From Schlegelella_A sp036496385 (GTDB taxonomy: Bacteria > Pseudomonadota > Gammaproteobacteria > Burkholderiales > Burkholderiaceae_C), in assembly GCA_036496385.1 (NCBI GenBank), contig DASXLD010000070.1:186001-250000 (forward strand): DNA of 64,000 nucleotides, in the 5' to 3' direction. The notes under the pieces were generated by a model. It saw nothing but the letters and a program-made list of their open reading frames with translations, was not told where the DNA came from and ran no database searches. Made by a program: the position numbers and the translations under genes. Of the stretch, positions 25,197 to 33,574 are shown in pieces; the stretch's first letter is position 1, and each line of letters starts with the position of its first letter.

Positions 25197-25853
25197 CTAG
25201 ATCTCGGCGCGCTTCTTCTTGCTCGTCGCGATGATCTCGGCGAGCTTCCTCAAGCCGACCGCGTTGAACGCGTTGTTGTCGTCGAGCGAGGCGAACGCCG
25301 CCTGGTCCATCCGCGTCAGCGACACCGACTCGAGCTGAAGGCCGCTGTGGCCGAGGTTGTCGCGCACCATCTCGCGGATCACGCGGACGAAATCGGCGCG
25401 CTTGTCATGCAGGGAATCCATCGTGAAAGTCGCCGCGGTCGCCTGGATCGCATCGATGAAACGGCCTTCGAGGAGGTTCCTGACGCCGTCGGGGCTGAGC
25501 GACTTCGAGCCGATCGCCTGCGCCGCGGTGGCGACGCCGTCGACGGTCGGCTGCACGCGCAGGTAGAACTCGAGCTCGACGTCGACCCGCATCCGGTCCT
25601 CGGTGATGAGCGACTTGGCGGCAGCGCGGACGACCTCGATCCGCATCGTCCGCATGTTGATCTCGTCGACCTTGTGCAGAAACGGCAGCGCCAGCGTGCC
25701 GCCGGTGAGGACGATCTTCTGGCCGCCGAAGCCGGTCCGGATCAGCGCGACATCGCGCGAGGTTTTGCGATAGAAGCGGTTCAGGAACGCGACACCGACC
25801 GCGATCGCGACGATCAGAACGATCAGGCCGAACAGCCAGGCCAGGAGCGTCAT
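25197..25853 (-). CDS. Flotillin-like protein, N-terminal half (ends at an in-frame amber codon)
   Basis: 218 residues: an N-terminal transmembrane hairpin or anchor (LLAWLFGLIVLIVAIAVGVAFL) and the SPFH/band-7 domain (VALIRTGFGGQKIVLTGG, DVELEFYLRVQPTV). The chain stops at TAG (25197-25199) just where flotillins continue into their coiled coil. The codons on both sides read KKKRAEI-stop-ADADVSVRQTQ, and I recall an acidic residue at this place in relatives. GAG to TAG would be a single-base change. The start follows GGAGGAGA closely. Confidence 0.75.
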   Translation of the reverse strand: MTLLAWLFGLIVLIVAIAVGVAFLNRFYRKTSRDVALIRTGFGGQKIVLTGGTLALPFLHKVDEINMRTMRIEVVRAAAKSLITEDRMRVDVELEFYLRVQPTVDGVATAAQAIGSKSLSPDGVRNLLEGRFIDAIQATAATFTMDSLHDKRADFVRVIREMVRDNLGHSGLQLESVSLTRMDQAAFASLDDNNAFNAVGLRKLAEIIATSKKKRAEI

Positions 25854-25907
25854 GGGGGTCTCCTCCCTCCGTCTGCAGGCGGGCCGCTGCGCCGCGCGCC
25901 GGATTAC

Positions 25908-25919
25908 TTTCCGAGGAAA
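25908..25919. promoter_or_regulatory. Palindrome TTTCCGAGGAAA upstream of the flotillin-transporter operon
   Basis: TTTCC-GA-GGAAA lies 55 bases before the flotillin ATG in the gap after the AmiC-like gene. It is nearly the same 12-mer as TTTCCGGAGAAA in the amiC-like/marR gap (27177-27188). A shared operator for the MarR-type regulator is the simplest reading. Confidence 0.5.
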
Positions 25920-25975
25920 CTATAGCAGCCCGCGCGCTGCCCGCGATGCGCGCGCCGCGGCGCCGGCCCGGCAAC

Positions 25976-27121
25976 TCACAGCGCGACCGGGCGCTGGAAG
26001 AGGTGGCCGCCTGCCTCGGCGAGATAGGTCGGGTGGGCGCAACGCTCGTTGCCGAAGTAGCCGATGCCGCGCACCGAACGGAACGCGAGCGGCGCAGCGA
26101 GATGGCCGAGCAGCGGCGCGTCTTCGTCGGCGGCGCGGCGCGCCAGTGCAGCCATGAAGTGGACGCCTTCGTAGGTCGACTGGCCGAGCGCGTTCAGCGT
26201 CGGTGCGCGCTGGCCGAAGTGATTGTGATAGCGCTCCTTGAACGCCATGTTGGCGTCGTTGTCGAGCGACGCGAAGTAGCCCGAAGAGACGAACAGGCCG
26301 TCGGTGTTGTCGGCGCCGATTGCGAGCAGGCCGTTCTCCTCGATCGCGCACGAGAGGCGGAACATGTCGCGCGACAGCCCGCAGCGGCCGAACGCGCGAT
26401 TGAACTGCACCGCGTCCTGGCCGACGAGCGAGAGCAGGATCGCGTGCGGCTTCAGCTCGCCGATTTCGTCGAGCAGCTCGGAGTAGTCCTCGGTATTGAA
26501 CGGCAGGTAGCGATCGGCGACGACCTCGCCCCCCTGCTCGGCGACATAGCGCGCCGCGAGCCGGTGCGAGACACGTGGCCAGACGTAGTCGTTACCGACG
26601 AACATCCAGCGTCGGGCGCGGTAGCGGCCGGCGAGATACTCGATCGCCGGGCGCAGCTGCCTCCCGGGCGTCTCACCGATCGCGAACACTCCGGGCGTGC
26701 GCTCTCCGCCTTCGTAAAGCGGCGTGTAGACGTACGGAATCTGGCGCGCCACGTCCTTCAGCACGCGCTGGCGCACCTGGCTCGTGTGCATGCCGACGAT
26801 CGCGTCGATCGCGCCGGCGTGCATGAGCGCCGCCGTGACGCTGCCGACCTCGGTCGCCTCGTCGGAGGAGTCGATGATGCGCAGGCGCACCTGGCGATCG
26901 AGGAGGCCGCCCTCGGCGTTGATCTCGGCCTGCGCGAGCTGCGCGCACGCGATCGACGATGGGCCCCAGATTCCGGCCGAGCCGTTGATCGGGACGAGCA
27001 GGCCGACGACGAAGTCGGCGCCGTCGTCGAGCGCCTCGCGGCGCGCGGCAAGCCGGCTCGCGCGCGGCATCGACGGCGCGCTTCTCGCGCCGGCGCCGCT
27101 TGCGACCGCCACCTCAGGCAT
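25976..27121 (-). CDS. AmiC/UrtA-like ligand-binding protein without signal peptide
   Basis: A 381-residue type-1 periplasmic-binding-fold protein: VVGLLVPINGSAGIWG, the INAEGGLLDRQ helix, VYTPLYEGGERTPGVF and VGNDYVWPRVSHRLA. These match the urea/amide receptor group that includes the cytoplasmic amide sensor AmiC. The N-terminus (about 36 residues, Ala/Arg-rich) has no hydrophobic export signal, so a cytoplasmic site is likely. The start follows GGGGAGAG by 4 bases. It diverges from a MarR regulator and precedes the transporter operon. It may sense amides rather than deliver them; no AmiR-like antiterminator is visible nearby. Confidence 0.75.
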   Translation of the reverse strand: MPEVAVASGAGARSAPSMPRASRLAARREALDDGADFVVGLLVPINGSAGIWGPSSIACAQLAQAEINAEGGLLDRQVRLRIIDSSDEATEVGSVTAALMHAGAIDAIVGMHTSQVRQRVLKDVARQIPYVYTPLYEGGERTPGVFAIGETPGRQLRPAIEYLAGRYRARRWMFVGNDYVWPRVSHRLAARYVAEQGGEVVADRYLPFNTEDYSELLDEIGELKPHAILLSLVGQDAVQFNRAFGRCGLSRDMFRLSCAIEENGLLAIGADNTDGLFVSSGYFASLDNDANMAFKERYHNHFGQRAPTLNALGQSTYEGVHFMAALARRAADEDAPLLGHLAAPLAFRSVRGIGYFGNERCAHPTYLAEAGGHLFQRPVAL

Positions 27122-27173
27122 CGTCTCTCCCCTGTGAGCGCGCGCCACGCGCGGGGCTTTTCACATCCCCCGA

Positions 27174-27191
27174 TGCTTTCCGGAGAAAGCA
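27174..27191. promoter_or_regulatory. Operator-like palindrome between the amiC-like gene and marR
   Basis: TGCTTTC and GAAAGCA form 7-bp arms around CGGA in the 90-base divergent gap. A -10-like TACAAT (27197-27202) for the marR message lies 5 bases further on, so a bound dimer would block it. MarR regulators usually repress their own divergent promoters through such sites. Confidence 0.55.
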
Positions 27192-27211
27192 ACTTCTACA
27201 ATAGCATAGCG

Positions 27212-27646
27212 ATGAAGCGCACCGACCATCATCTCGGCCTGCTCCTCGAGCGCGCCGGCCGCGTCGTCGGCGAGCGCCTCGACCGCGAGATCGGCCGCGA
27301 CGGCGTCACCTCCGAACACTGGCGCGTCCTGCGCGTCCTCGCCGACGAGCAAGGCCACACGATGGGCGAGATCGCGGAGCGGCTGAAGATGAATCCGCCG
27401 ACGCTCACCAAGCTGACCGACCGCATGGTCGGCAAGTCACTCGTCCAGCGCGCCGCCGACCCGGAGGACAGCCGGCGGGTCCTCGTCTACGCGACCGATG
27501 CCGGCCTCGGCATGCTCGAAGAGCTGCAGGGCAAGATCGACCAGCACCATGCCGCGTTGCAGGCGCTGCTCGGCGAGCGCAATGCGCGTCAGCTCGAGCG
27601 CTTGCTGACGACGCTGATCGAAGCCACCGAGCAACCGACTGCCTGA
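27212..27646 (+). CDS. MarR-family transcriptional regulator
   Basis: A 144-residue winged-helix regulator. The DNA-binding part is TSEHWRVLRVLADEQG, MGEIAERLKMNPPTLTKL and the wing RRAADPEDSRRVLVY-like region (actual sequence RAADPEDSRRVLVYA). Small phenolics, acids or CoA thioesters are common MarR ligands; here an amide or its acid is a reasonable guess from the neighbours. It diverges from the AmiC-like gene across the palindrome at 27174-27191. Confidence 0.88.
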   Translation: MKRTDHHLGLLLERAGRVVGERLDREIGRDGVTSEHWRVLRVLADEQGHTMGEIAERLKMNPPTLTKLTDRMVGKSLVQRAADPEDSRRVLVYATDAGLGMLEELQGKIDQHHAALQALLGERNARQLERLLTTLIEATEQPTA

Positions 27647-27664
27647 GGCCGCCGCCGGCGCGCG

Positions 27665-29062
27665 CTAGACGCGGGGATGGCGGCGGTGAAAGTCGGTGAC
27701 ACGCTGGAACGCCCGGCCTGCGCGCACCACTGCCGCTTCGCCGAGCGGCTTGCCGACGAACTGCGCGGCGATCGGCAGCCCGGCCGTGGTGAATGCGACC
27801 GGGAACGTCAGCGTCGGGTTGCCGGACATGTCGAACGGCGCCGTGTAGCGGATCAGCGCGGCGAGCTCCGCCGGCACCCGGCCGAGCGTACCCATCCGCG
27901 CGACGGTCGGCGCCGCGATCGGCTGCGCCGGAATCAGCATCGCATCGACCGGCGCGAGCACAGCGAGGACGCGGCCGGCGAAGTCGCGACGGCGAAGCAG
28001 GATCTTCTGGTAGTCGGCGCCGCTCAGAGCGCGGCCGGCATCGATCAGCCCTGCCAGGCCTGGGCCGTAGCGATCGCGCTCGGCGGGAAATGTCTTCTCG
28101 TGCGCGACCGCGGTCTCGACGGCGCAATGCAGTCCCCAGTCTGCGGTCATTGCATCGACGGCCGGAAAACGCAGCGAGACGATCTCGGCACCGAGCGAGC
28201 GCACCGTCGCGAGCGCCGCCTCGACGGCGGCATGCACTTCGGCGTCGACGTCGCCGAGCGCGTAGCTTTCGTCGAAGCCGATCCGCGTGCCACGCAGCGA
28301 GCCGTCGTCGCCGGCGAGGTAGTCGGGCACCGCCGCGAGCAGCGCGGTCGGGTCGCGCGGATCGCTGCCGGCGATCGCCTGCAGGACGATCGCGGCGTCG
28401 GCGGCGCTGCGGCACATCGGGCCGATGTGGTCGAGCGAGGCGGCGAGCTCGAAGCAGCCGAAGCGCGAGACGCGGCCCCACGTCGGCTTGATGCCGGTGA
28501 CGCCGTTCGCCGCCGACGGGAAGCGGATCGAACCGCCGGTGTCGGAGCCGAGCGAGCCGAAGCAGAGACCCGCGGCAGTCGCGACGCCCGAGCCGCTCGA
28601 TGAAGCGCCCGACCAGTGGTCGCGGTGCCAGGGATTGACCGGCGGCGGCACGTCCGGGTGGTGATCGGCGAACGCGCCCTCGGTGAGCTGGAGCTTGCCA
28701 AGCAGGACGGCGCCCGCTTCGCGCAGCTTGCGAACGACGGTCGCATCGACCGCGGGATGGAAGTCGCGGTGCAGCGGCATTCCGGCCGCGGTCGCGATGC
28801 CTTCGGTCCAGCACAGGTCCTTGACGGCAACCGGAACGCCGTGCAGCTGCGAGAGGACCTGACGCCGGCCGATCATCTGCTCGGCCGCGCGCGCCTGCGC
28901 GAGCGCAAGGTCGCGGGTGACGAGCGCGTACGACTTCAGCGCCGGATCGACGCGCTCGATCCGGTGCAGCATCTCCTCGGTCAGCTCGACCGGCGAGAGC
29001 TTGCGCGCGGCAAGGAGCCGCGACAGCTCCTCGATCGAGAGGTAGTGGACGTCGTCGAGCAT
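27665..29062 (-). CDS. Second amidase-signature amidase
   Basis: A 465-residue amidase-signature hydrolase with the Lys in VPVAVKDLCW, the cis-Ser in GASSSGSG and the nucleophile in GSDTGGSIRFPSA. It is convergent with marR and lies on the same strand as the amide-type transporter, but separated from it. A TTG at 29080 would add 6 residues; I use the ATG at 29062. Two amidases around one Urt/Fmd-type transporter make amide catabolism the most likely theme of the locus. Confidence 0.85.
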   Translation of the reverse strand: MLDDVHYLSIEELSRLLAARKLSPVELTEEMLHRIERVDPALKSYALVTRDLALAQARAAEQMIGRRQVLSQLHGVPVAVKDLCWTEGIATAAGMPLHRDFHPAVDATVVRKLREAGAVLLGKLQLTEGAFADHHPDVPPPVNPWHRDHWSGASSSGSGVATAAGLCFGSLGSDTGGSIRFPSAANGVTGIKPTWGRVSRFGCFELAASLDHIGPMCRSAADAAIVLQAIAGSDPRDPTALLAAVPDYLAGDDGSLRGTRIGFDESYALGDVDAEVHAAVEAALATVRSLGAEIVSLRFPAVDAMTADWGLHCAVETAVAHEKTFPAERDRYGPGLAGLIDAGRALSGADYQKILLRRRDFAGRVLAVLAPVDAMLIPAQPIAAPTVARMGTLGRVPAELAALIRYTAPFDMSGNPTLTFPVAFTTAGLPIAAQFVGKPLGEAAVVRAGRAFQRVTDFHRRHPRV

Positions 29063-29101
29063 CGGCCGATTCTTGCCCAATCGGTGGCGTCGTGGCCGGC
29101 G

Positions 29102-29527
29102 CTACGCCGAAGCGGCGTCCGGCGCCGGCTTCTTCGGCAGGTCGTCGGCGATCGCGATCCAGTCGACGTGCGTGTCCCAGTAGGCGTGCGCCTGCGGCGC
29201 CTTGTCGACCGGACCGTCGAAGTTGGCGAGCACGGCATGCAACTCGCCGGGCCAGTTCGGCGAGCAGAAGAAGAGCGTGCTCCCGCACGCCGAGCAGAAG
29301 CCGCGCTCGCCGCCGCCCGCGGCGTGGTACCACGACAGCCGCGCCTCGCGATCGCGCAGCTCGACGCCGTCGGCGTCGAGCCCGACCCAGGTCACGAACG
29401 CGGCGCCGTGCGCGCGACGACAGCGCGAGCAGTGGCAGTGGGCGACCCAGCGCGACGGCAACCGCGCCTCGAAGGAGACCGCCTCGCAGAGGCACCGTCC
29501 TGTTGCCTTGGCGTCGGAACCGTTCAT
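29102..29527 (-). CDS. GFA-like (DUF636/CENP-V fold) zinc protein
   Basis: A 141-residue protein with the zinc-binding cysteine pattern of the glutathione-dependent formaldehyde-activating (Gfa-like) family: GRCLCEAVSFE, HCHCSRCRRAHGAAF and CSACGSTLFF. Most family members have no proven enzyme activity. Its ATG overlaps the stop of the FAD monooxygenase gene (ATGA), so it is translated in coupling with it. Confidence 0.85.
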   Translation of the reverse strand: MNGSDAKATGRCLCEAVSFEARLPSRWVAHCHCSRCRRAHGAAFVTWVGLDADGVELRDREARLSWYHAAGGGERGFCSACGSTLFFCSPNWPGELHAVLANFDGPVDKAPQAHAYWDTHVDWIAIADDLPKKPAPDAASA

Positions 29528-30765
29528 GCAACCTCCGGCAAATGAACGTGCTCGGGCCGGATCCCCATGCCGAGCAGGCGCGCCATCATCCGCTGCAGCA
29601 TCGGCACCGCGGTGACGATGCGGATCGGCAGCGGCACGGCGAGATCGGTGTTCGCGCCGGACATCACGGGCACGAGGACGTTGTCCTGGATCGCGAGCTG
29701 CGCCGCCTGCGTCGCCTTGGTCGGCCAGAGGCGGCGACGGCGCACCGCGTCGAGGTCGTCGTCGCTGACCGTGCCAGCGCGCAGCTTGATGGCCAGCAGG
29801 TTCGCAGCGGCAACGGCGTCCTGGATCGCGAGGTTGATGCCGACGCCGCCGATCGGCGACATCGCATGTGCAGCGTCGCCGATGCAGAGCAGGCCGGGCT
29901 TCGACCACTTGGTAAGCCGGTCGACCGCCACGGTGAGCAGCTTGACGTCGTCCCACGAGCGGACATCGGCGGCGATGTGCGGGCCGAGGATCGGCGCGGC
30001 GTCGACCACCTCGGCATGGAACTGCTCGATCGGCCGTGCGCGCAGCGCCTCGGCACCGCCCTTGGCGATGACGAACGCGCACTGCCAGTAGTCGCGGCGG
30101 TCGATGGTGACGACGAAGTGTCCGGGAGCGATGCGCGCGAGGCTGGTGTCGGCCTCGGCCGGATCGCGCCGGACGCGAAACCAGAGCACGTCGATCGGCG
30201 CGCCGAGATCTTCGACCGGGAGCCCGGCCGCCGCGCGCACGGTCGAGTCGCGGCCGTCGCAGCCGACCGTGCAATCGGCGCGGATCTCGAACTCGCCGCT
30301 GCTCGCCGTCCCGCGCACACCGACGACGCGCCCGCCCTCCTTCACGACGCCGGTCACTTCGGCGTGCATGCGCAGCGTGAACGTCGGCAGCGTGCGCGCC
30401 TGCTCGGCGAGGAAATCGAGGAAGTCCCATTGCGGCATCAGCGCGATGAACGCGTAGCGCGGCGGCAGGCCACGGAAATCGCCGAGCTGGACATGCTCCT
30501 TGCCGAACCAGCCTCCGATCACCTCGAGGCGCTGGTGCGGGCGCTCGAGGAAGGCGTCGAGCAGGCCGAGCTCGTCGAGGATGCGCAGCGTCGACGGGTG
30601 CACGGTGTCGCCGCGGAAGTCGCGCAGGAAGTCGCCGTGCTTCTCGAGCACGACGGTGCGCACGCCGGCGCGCGCCAGCAGGTAGCCGAGCATCATCCCG
30701 GCCGGGCCGCCACCGGCGATGCAGCATTGCGTCGAAGGCGGCGGGTCGCGGTCTTGCGCGGTCAT
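29524..30765 (-). CDS. FAD-dependent aromatic-type monooxygenase
   Basis: A 413-residue flavoprotein of the p-hydroxybenzoate hydroxylase/UbiH group. It has the FAD ADP-binding motif (CCIAGGGPAGMMLGYLLARAG), a DG motif (GCDGRDSTVR) and the GD motif (CIGDAAHAMSPIGGVGINLA). Such enzymes hydroxylate aromatic or related rings using NAD(P)H and oxygen. The substrate is not evident; it is not closely like Ubi enzymes by neighbourhood. Confidence 0.87.
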   Translation of the reverse strand: MTAQDRDPPPSTQCCIAGGGPAGMMLGYLLARAGVRTVVLEKHGDFLRDFRGDTVHPSTLRILDELGLLDAFLERPHQRLEVIGGWFGKEHVQLGDFRGLPPRYAFIALMPQWDFLDFLAEQARTLPTFTLRMHAEVTGVVKEGGRVVGVRGTASSGEFEIRADCTVGCDGRDSTVRAAAGLPVEDLGAPIDVLWFRVRRDPAEADTSLARIAPGHFVVTIDRRDYWQCAFVIAKGGAEALRARPIEQFHAEVVDAAPILGPHIAADVRSWDDVKLLTVAVDRLTKWSKPGLLCIGDAAHAMSPIGGVGINLAIQDAVAAANLLAIKLRAGTVSDDDLDAVRRRRLWPTKATQAAQLAIQDNVLVPVMSGANTDLAVPLPIRIVTAVPMLQRMMARLLGMGIRPEHVHLPEVA

Positions 30766-30851
30766 GTCGGTCGCGAGCGAGCCATGCGTGATTCAACCAG
30801 ATCGCGGCCGCGGCTGCGATCGGGTCCGCTGCGGCCGACAATCCGTGCCCG

Positions 30852-31994
30852 ATGCGCTCGAACGTCCACACCGCCGACGTGCTGATCGTCGGCGCCGGCA
30901 TCGCCGGAGCTTCGATCGGCTACTTCCTCGCTCCGCGCTGCCGCGTGCTGCTTCTCGAGCGCGAAAGCCAGCCCGGCTACCACTCGACCGGCCGCTCGGC
31001 GGCGCTCTTCTTCGAGAGCTACGGAACCGCGCAGGTGCGTGCCTTGACGCTGGCGAGCCGCGCCTTCCTCGACGACCCGCCGGCCGGCTTCGTCGACGGC
31101 CCGATCCTGGCGCCGCGCGGCGCGCTGCTCGTCGCTGCGCCCGAGCACGAGGTCGAGCTCGCCGACGCCTGGGACGTGCTGCGCACGACGAGCGCGCGCG
31201 GCGCGCTGCTCGACGCACGCGCGGCGCGCGAGATCGTCCCGGTGCTGCGCGAGGGCACGGTCCTCGGTGCGGTCTTCGAGCCCGACGCCGCCGACATCGA
31301 CGTCCACCGGCTGCACCAGGGATTCCTGCGCGGCGTCCGTCGCGCCGGCGGCAGCATCGTCTGCGACGCCGATGTGCAGGCGATCGCGCGCGCCGACCGC
31401 GGCGGTGTCTGGCAGGTCGACGCCGGCGCTGTTCGCTGCCAGGCGCCGGTGATCGTCGACGCCGCCGGAGCCTGGTGCGACCGTATCGCCGCGCTCGCCG
31501 GCGTCGCGCCGCTCGGCCTCGTCGCGAAGCGGCGCAGCATCTTCACGTTCGCGCCGCCCTCCAAGCTCGACACCACGCGCTGGCCGTTGTTCGGCGACGT
31601 CGGCGAGAGCTGGTACGTCAAGCCCGACGCCGGCCTCCTGCTCGGCTCGCCAGCCAACGCCGATCCGATAGCGCCGCAGGACGTTCAACCCGAAGAGCTC
31701 GACATCGCGCTCGCGATCGCTCGCATCGCAGCGGCGACGACGCTCCAGGTGCGGCCACGGCGCAGCTGGGCGGGGCTGCGCTCGTTCGTCGCTGACGGCG
31801 ACCTCGTCGCCGGCTTCGCTGCCGGCGCGGCGGGGTTTTTCTGGCTCGCCGCGCAAGGCGGCTACGGCATCCAGACCGCGGCGGCGATGGGCGAGGCGTG
31901 CGCGGCGCTAGTCCGCGGCGAGCCGCTGCCGGAGCGGATTGCCGCGTTCGGCGTGACCGCGGCCTCGCTCGCGCCAACCCGGCCTTCGCTGTAG
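30852..31994 (+). CDS. DAO-family FAD-dependent amino acid oxidase/dehydrogenase
   Basis: A 380-residue flavoprotein starting with a dinucleotide-binding motif (VLIVGAGIAGASIGYFLA) and the DAO-family continuation LLERESQPGYHSTGRSAA. Near the C-terminus RPRRSWAGLRSF and FFWLAAQGGYGIQTA form the flavin-closing part. It is related to glycine/D-amino acid oxidases and dehydrogenases. It diverges from the FAD monooxygenase. Confidence 0.85.
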   Translation: MRSNVHTADVLIVGAGIAGASIGYFLAPRCRVLLLERESQPGYHSTGRSAALFFESYGTAQVRALTLASRAFLDDPPAGFVDGPILAPRGALLVAAPEHEVELADAWDVLRTTSARGALLDARAAREIVPVLREGTVLGAVFEPDAADIDVHRLHQGFLRGVRRAGGSIVCDADVQAIARADRGGVWQVDAGAVRCQAPVIVDAAGAWCDRIAALAGVAPLGLVAKRRSIFTFAPPSKLDTTRWPLFGDVGESWYVKPDAGLLLGSPANADPIAPQDVQPEELDIALAIARIAAATTLQVRPRRSWAGLRSFVADGDLVAGFAAGAAGFFWLAAQGGYGIQTAAAMGEACAALVRGEPLPERIAAFGVTAASLAPTRPSL

Positions 31995-32031
31995 CGTCTC
32001 CGCCGCATCCGGCGCAGCGGCGAGGACACCG

Positions 32032-32619
32032 TCAACGCCCTCCCCGCCTCGCCCTCGCGGAACTCGTCGCAATCGGCTTGCTGAGATAGGGCGACCCGGC
32101 GAGAACGAAGCGCCAGGGCTGCTCGCGCGCCTTGCTGATGCCGATCCGCACGCCGGCGTGGACGACGACGGTGGCGTCGCCGCCCGCGACGACGCGAAAG
32201 GGCTTGCGATCGAGGCGCAACCCGTTGTGCTCGTGAGTGACGCCGAGTGCCTGGCAGAGGCGCCCGGGCCCCGAGCAGAGCAGCCGCTCGCTGTCGACGC
32301 CGCGGCGCGCACCCATGCGCTCGATGCCGGCGGTTGGCTCGAGCGCGCGCAACAGGACCCCCGCGCCATGGCCGCGCGGCATGCAGACGAAGTTCAGGCA
32401 CCAGTGAATTCCGTACGAGCGGTACACGTAGGCGCGCCCGGGCGGCCCGAACATCACCGCGGCGCGCGCCGTGTGGCCGGCGTAGCTGTGCGACGCCGGA
32501 TCGTCCTCGTCGTAGGCCTCGGTCTCGACGATCGTGCCGCCGACGCCGTCGACGAATAGGCTGGCGCCGATCAGCTCGCGCGCGACGACGAGCGAAGGAG
32601 CAGCGAAATCGATCGGCAT
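32032..32619 (-). CDS. DNA-3-methyladenine glycosylase (AAG/Mpg type)
   Basis: A 195-residue base-excision repair glycosylase. Signatures are LVVARELIGASL, the catalytic-area VETEAYDEDDPASHSY, MFGPPGRAYVYRSYGIHWC and CSGPGRLCQALGV. It removes alkylated purines such as 3-methyladenine. The long upstream frame (to 32820) is discarded because the family start and usual length fit 32619. Convergent with the DAO-type oxidase, divergent from psd. Confidence 0.92.
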   Translation of the reverse strand: MPIDFAAPSLVVARELIGASLFVDGVGGTIVETEAYDEDDPASHSYAGHTARAAVMFGPPGRAYVYRSYGIHWCLNFVCMPRGHGAGVLLRALEPTAGIERMGARRGVDSERLLCSGPGRLCQALGVTHEHNGLRLDRKPFRVVAGGDATVVVHAGVRIGISKAREQPWRFVLAGSPYLSKPIATSSARARRGGR

Positions 32620-32714
32620 CGGCGAAGAATACGCAGGCGCGCGCCGGGTGCACGCGGCGCCGCGGCGCGAGGGCATCGATAGAATCCGCGCATCCTCGTC
32701 GTGTTCGCAAGCAC

Positions 32715-33563
32715 GTGTCCGATCGTCGCAAGGTCCTGCCCCAGTACGTGCTGCCGAAGCGGGGCCTGACGGCGTTCGCCGGGCGCGTCGCATCGCGCCA
32801 GCGCGGCGCGACGACGACACGGCTGGTGCGCTGGTTCGTCCGCAAGTACGGCGTCGATCTCGGCGAGGCGGCCGAGAGCGACGCCGCCGCGTACCCGAGC
32901 TTCAACGATTTCTTCACCCGCGCGCTCAAGCCCGGCGCCAGGCCGATCGCCGACGCCGACCTCGTCTGCCCGGTCGACGGCACGATCAGCCAGTTCGGCC
33001 GCATCGAGCACGACCAGATCCTGCAGGCCAAGGGGCATCGCTACTCGACCGCGGCGCTCGTCGGCGGCGACCATGCGCTCGCCGAGCGCTTCCACGACGG
33101 CAGCTTCGCGACGCTCTACCTGAGCCCGAAGGACTACCACCGCATCCACATGCCGTGCGACGGCACGCTGACGCGGATGATCCACGTCCCGGGGTCGCTG
33201 TTCTCGGTCAATCCGACGACGGCGCGCGGCGTCCCCGGCCTCTTCGCGCGCAACGAGCGCGTCGTCTGCGTCTTCGAATCCGACACTGTCGGCGTCTTCG
33301 TGCTGACGCTCGTCGGCGCGACGATCGTCGGCAGCATGGCGACGGTCTGGCACGGCGCGGTCAACCCGCCGCGTGTGCGCCGGGTGCGCGAATGGCACTA
33401 CCCCGAGCGCGCGGTGACGCTGAAGAAGGGCGCCGAGATGGGCCGCTTCATGCTCGGCTCGACCGTCGTCCTGCTTTTTCCCGACCGCGCGCTGCGCTTC
33501 GCGCCGGACTGGCATCCGGGTGGCGCCGTGCGCCTGGGCCAGCCGATGGCAGAGCTCGGTTGA
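32715..33563 (+). CDS. psd: Phosphatidylserine decarboxylase proenzyme
   Basis: A 282-residue proenzyme that makes phosphatidylethanolamine at the inner membrane. The self-cleavage and pyruvoyl-forming site is LGST near the C-terminus (GRFMLGSTVVLLFP). Other marks are FNDFFTRALKPGARP, PVDGTISQFG and SPKDYHRIHMPCDG. This is the E. coli-like form. The start is the GTG at 32715. The 2-hydroxyacid dehydrogenase follows within 11 bases. Confidence 0.93.
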   Translation: MSDRRKVLPQYVLPKRGLTAFAGRVASRQRGATTTRLVRWFVRKYGVDLGEAAESDAAAYPSFNDFFTRALKPGARPIADADLVCPVDGTISQFGRIEHDQILQAKGHRYSTAALVGGDHALAERFHDGSFATLYLSPKDYHRIHMPCDGTLTRMIHVPGSLFSVNPTTARGVPGLFARNERVVCVFESDTVGVFVLTLVGATIVGSMATVWHGAVNPPRVRRVREWHYPERAVTLKKGAEMGRFMLGSTVVLLFPDRALRFAPDWHPGGAVRLGQPMAELG

Positions 33564-33574
33564 GCGGGCGATCC

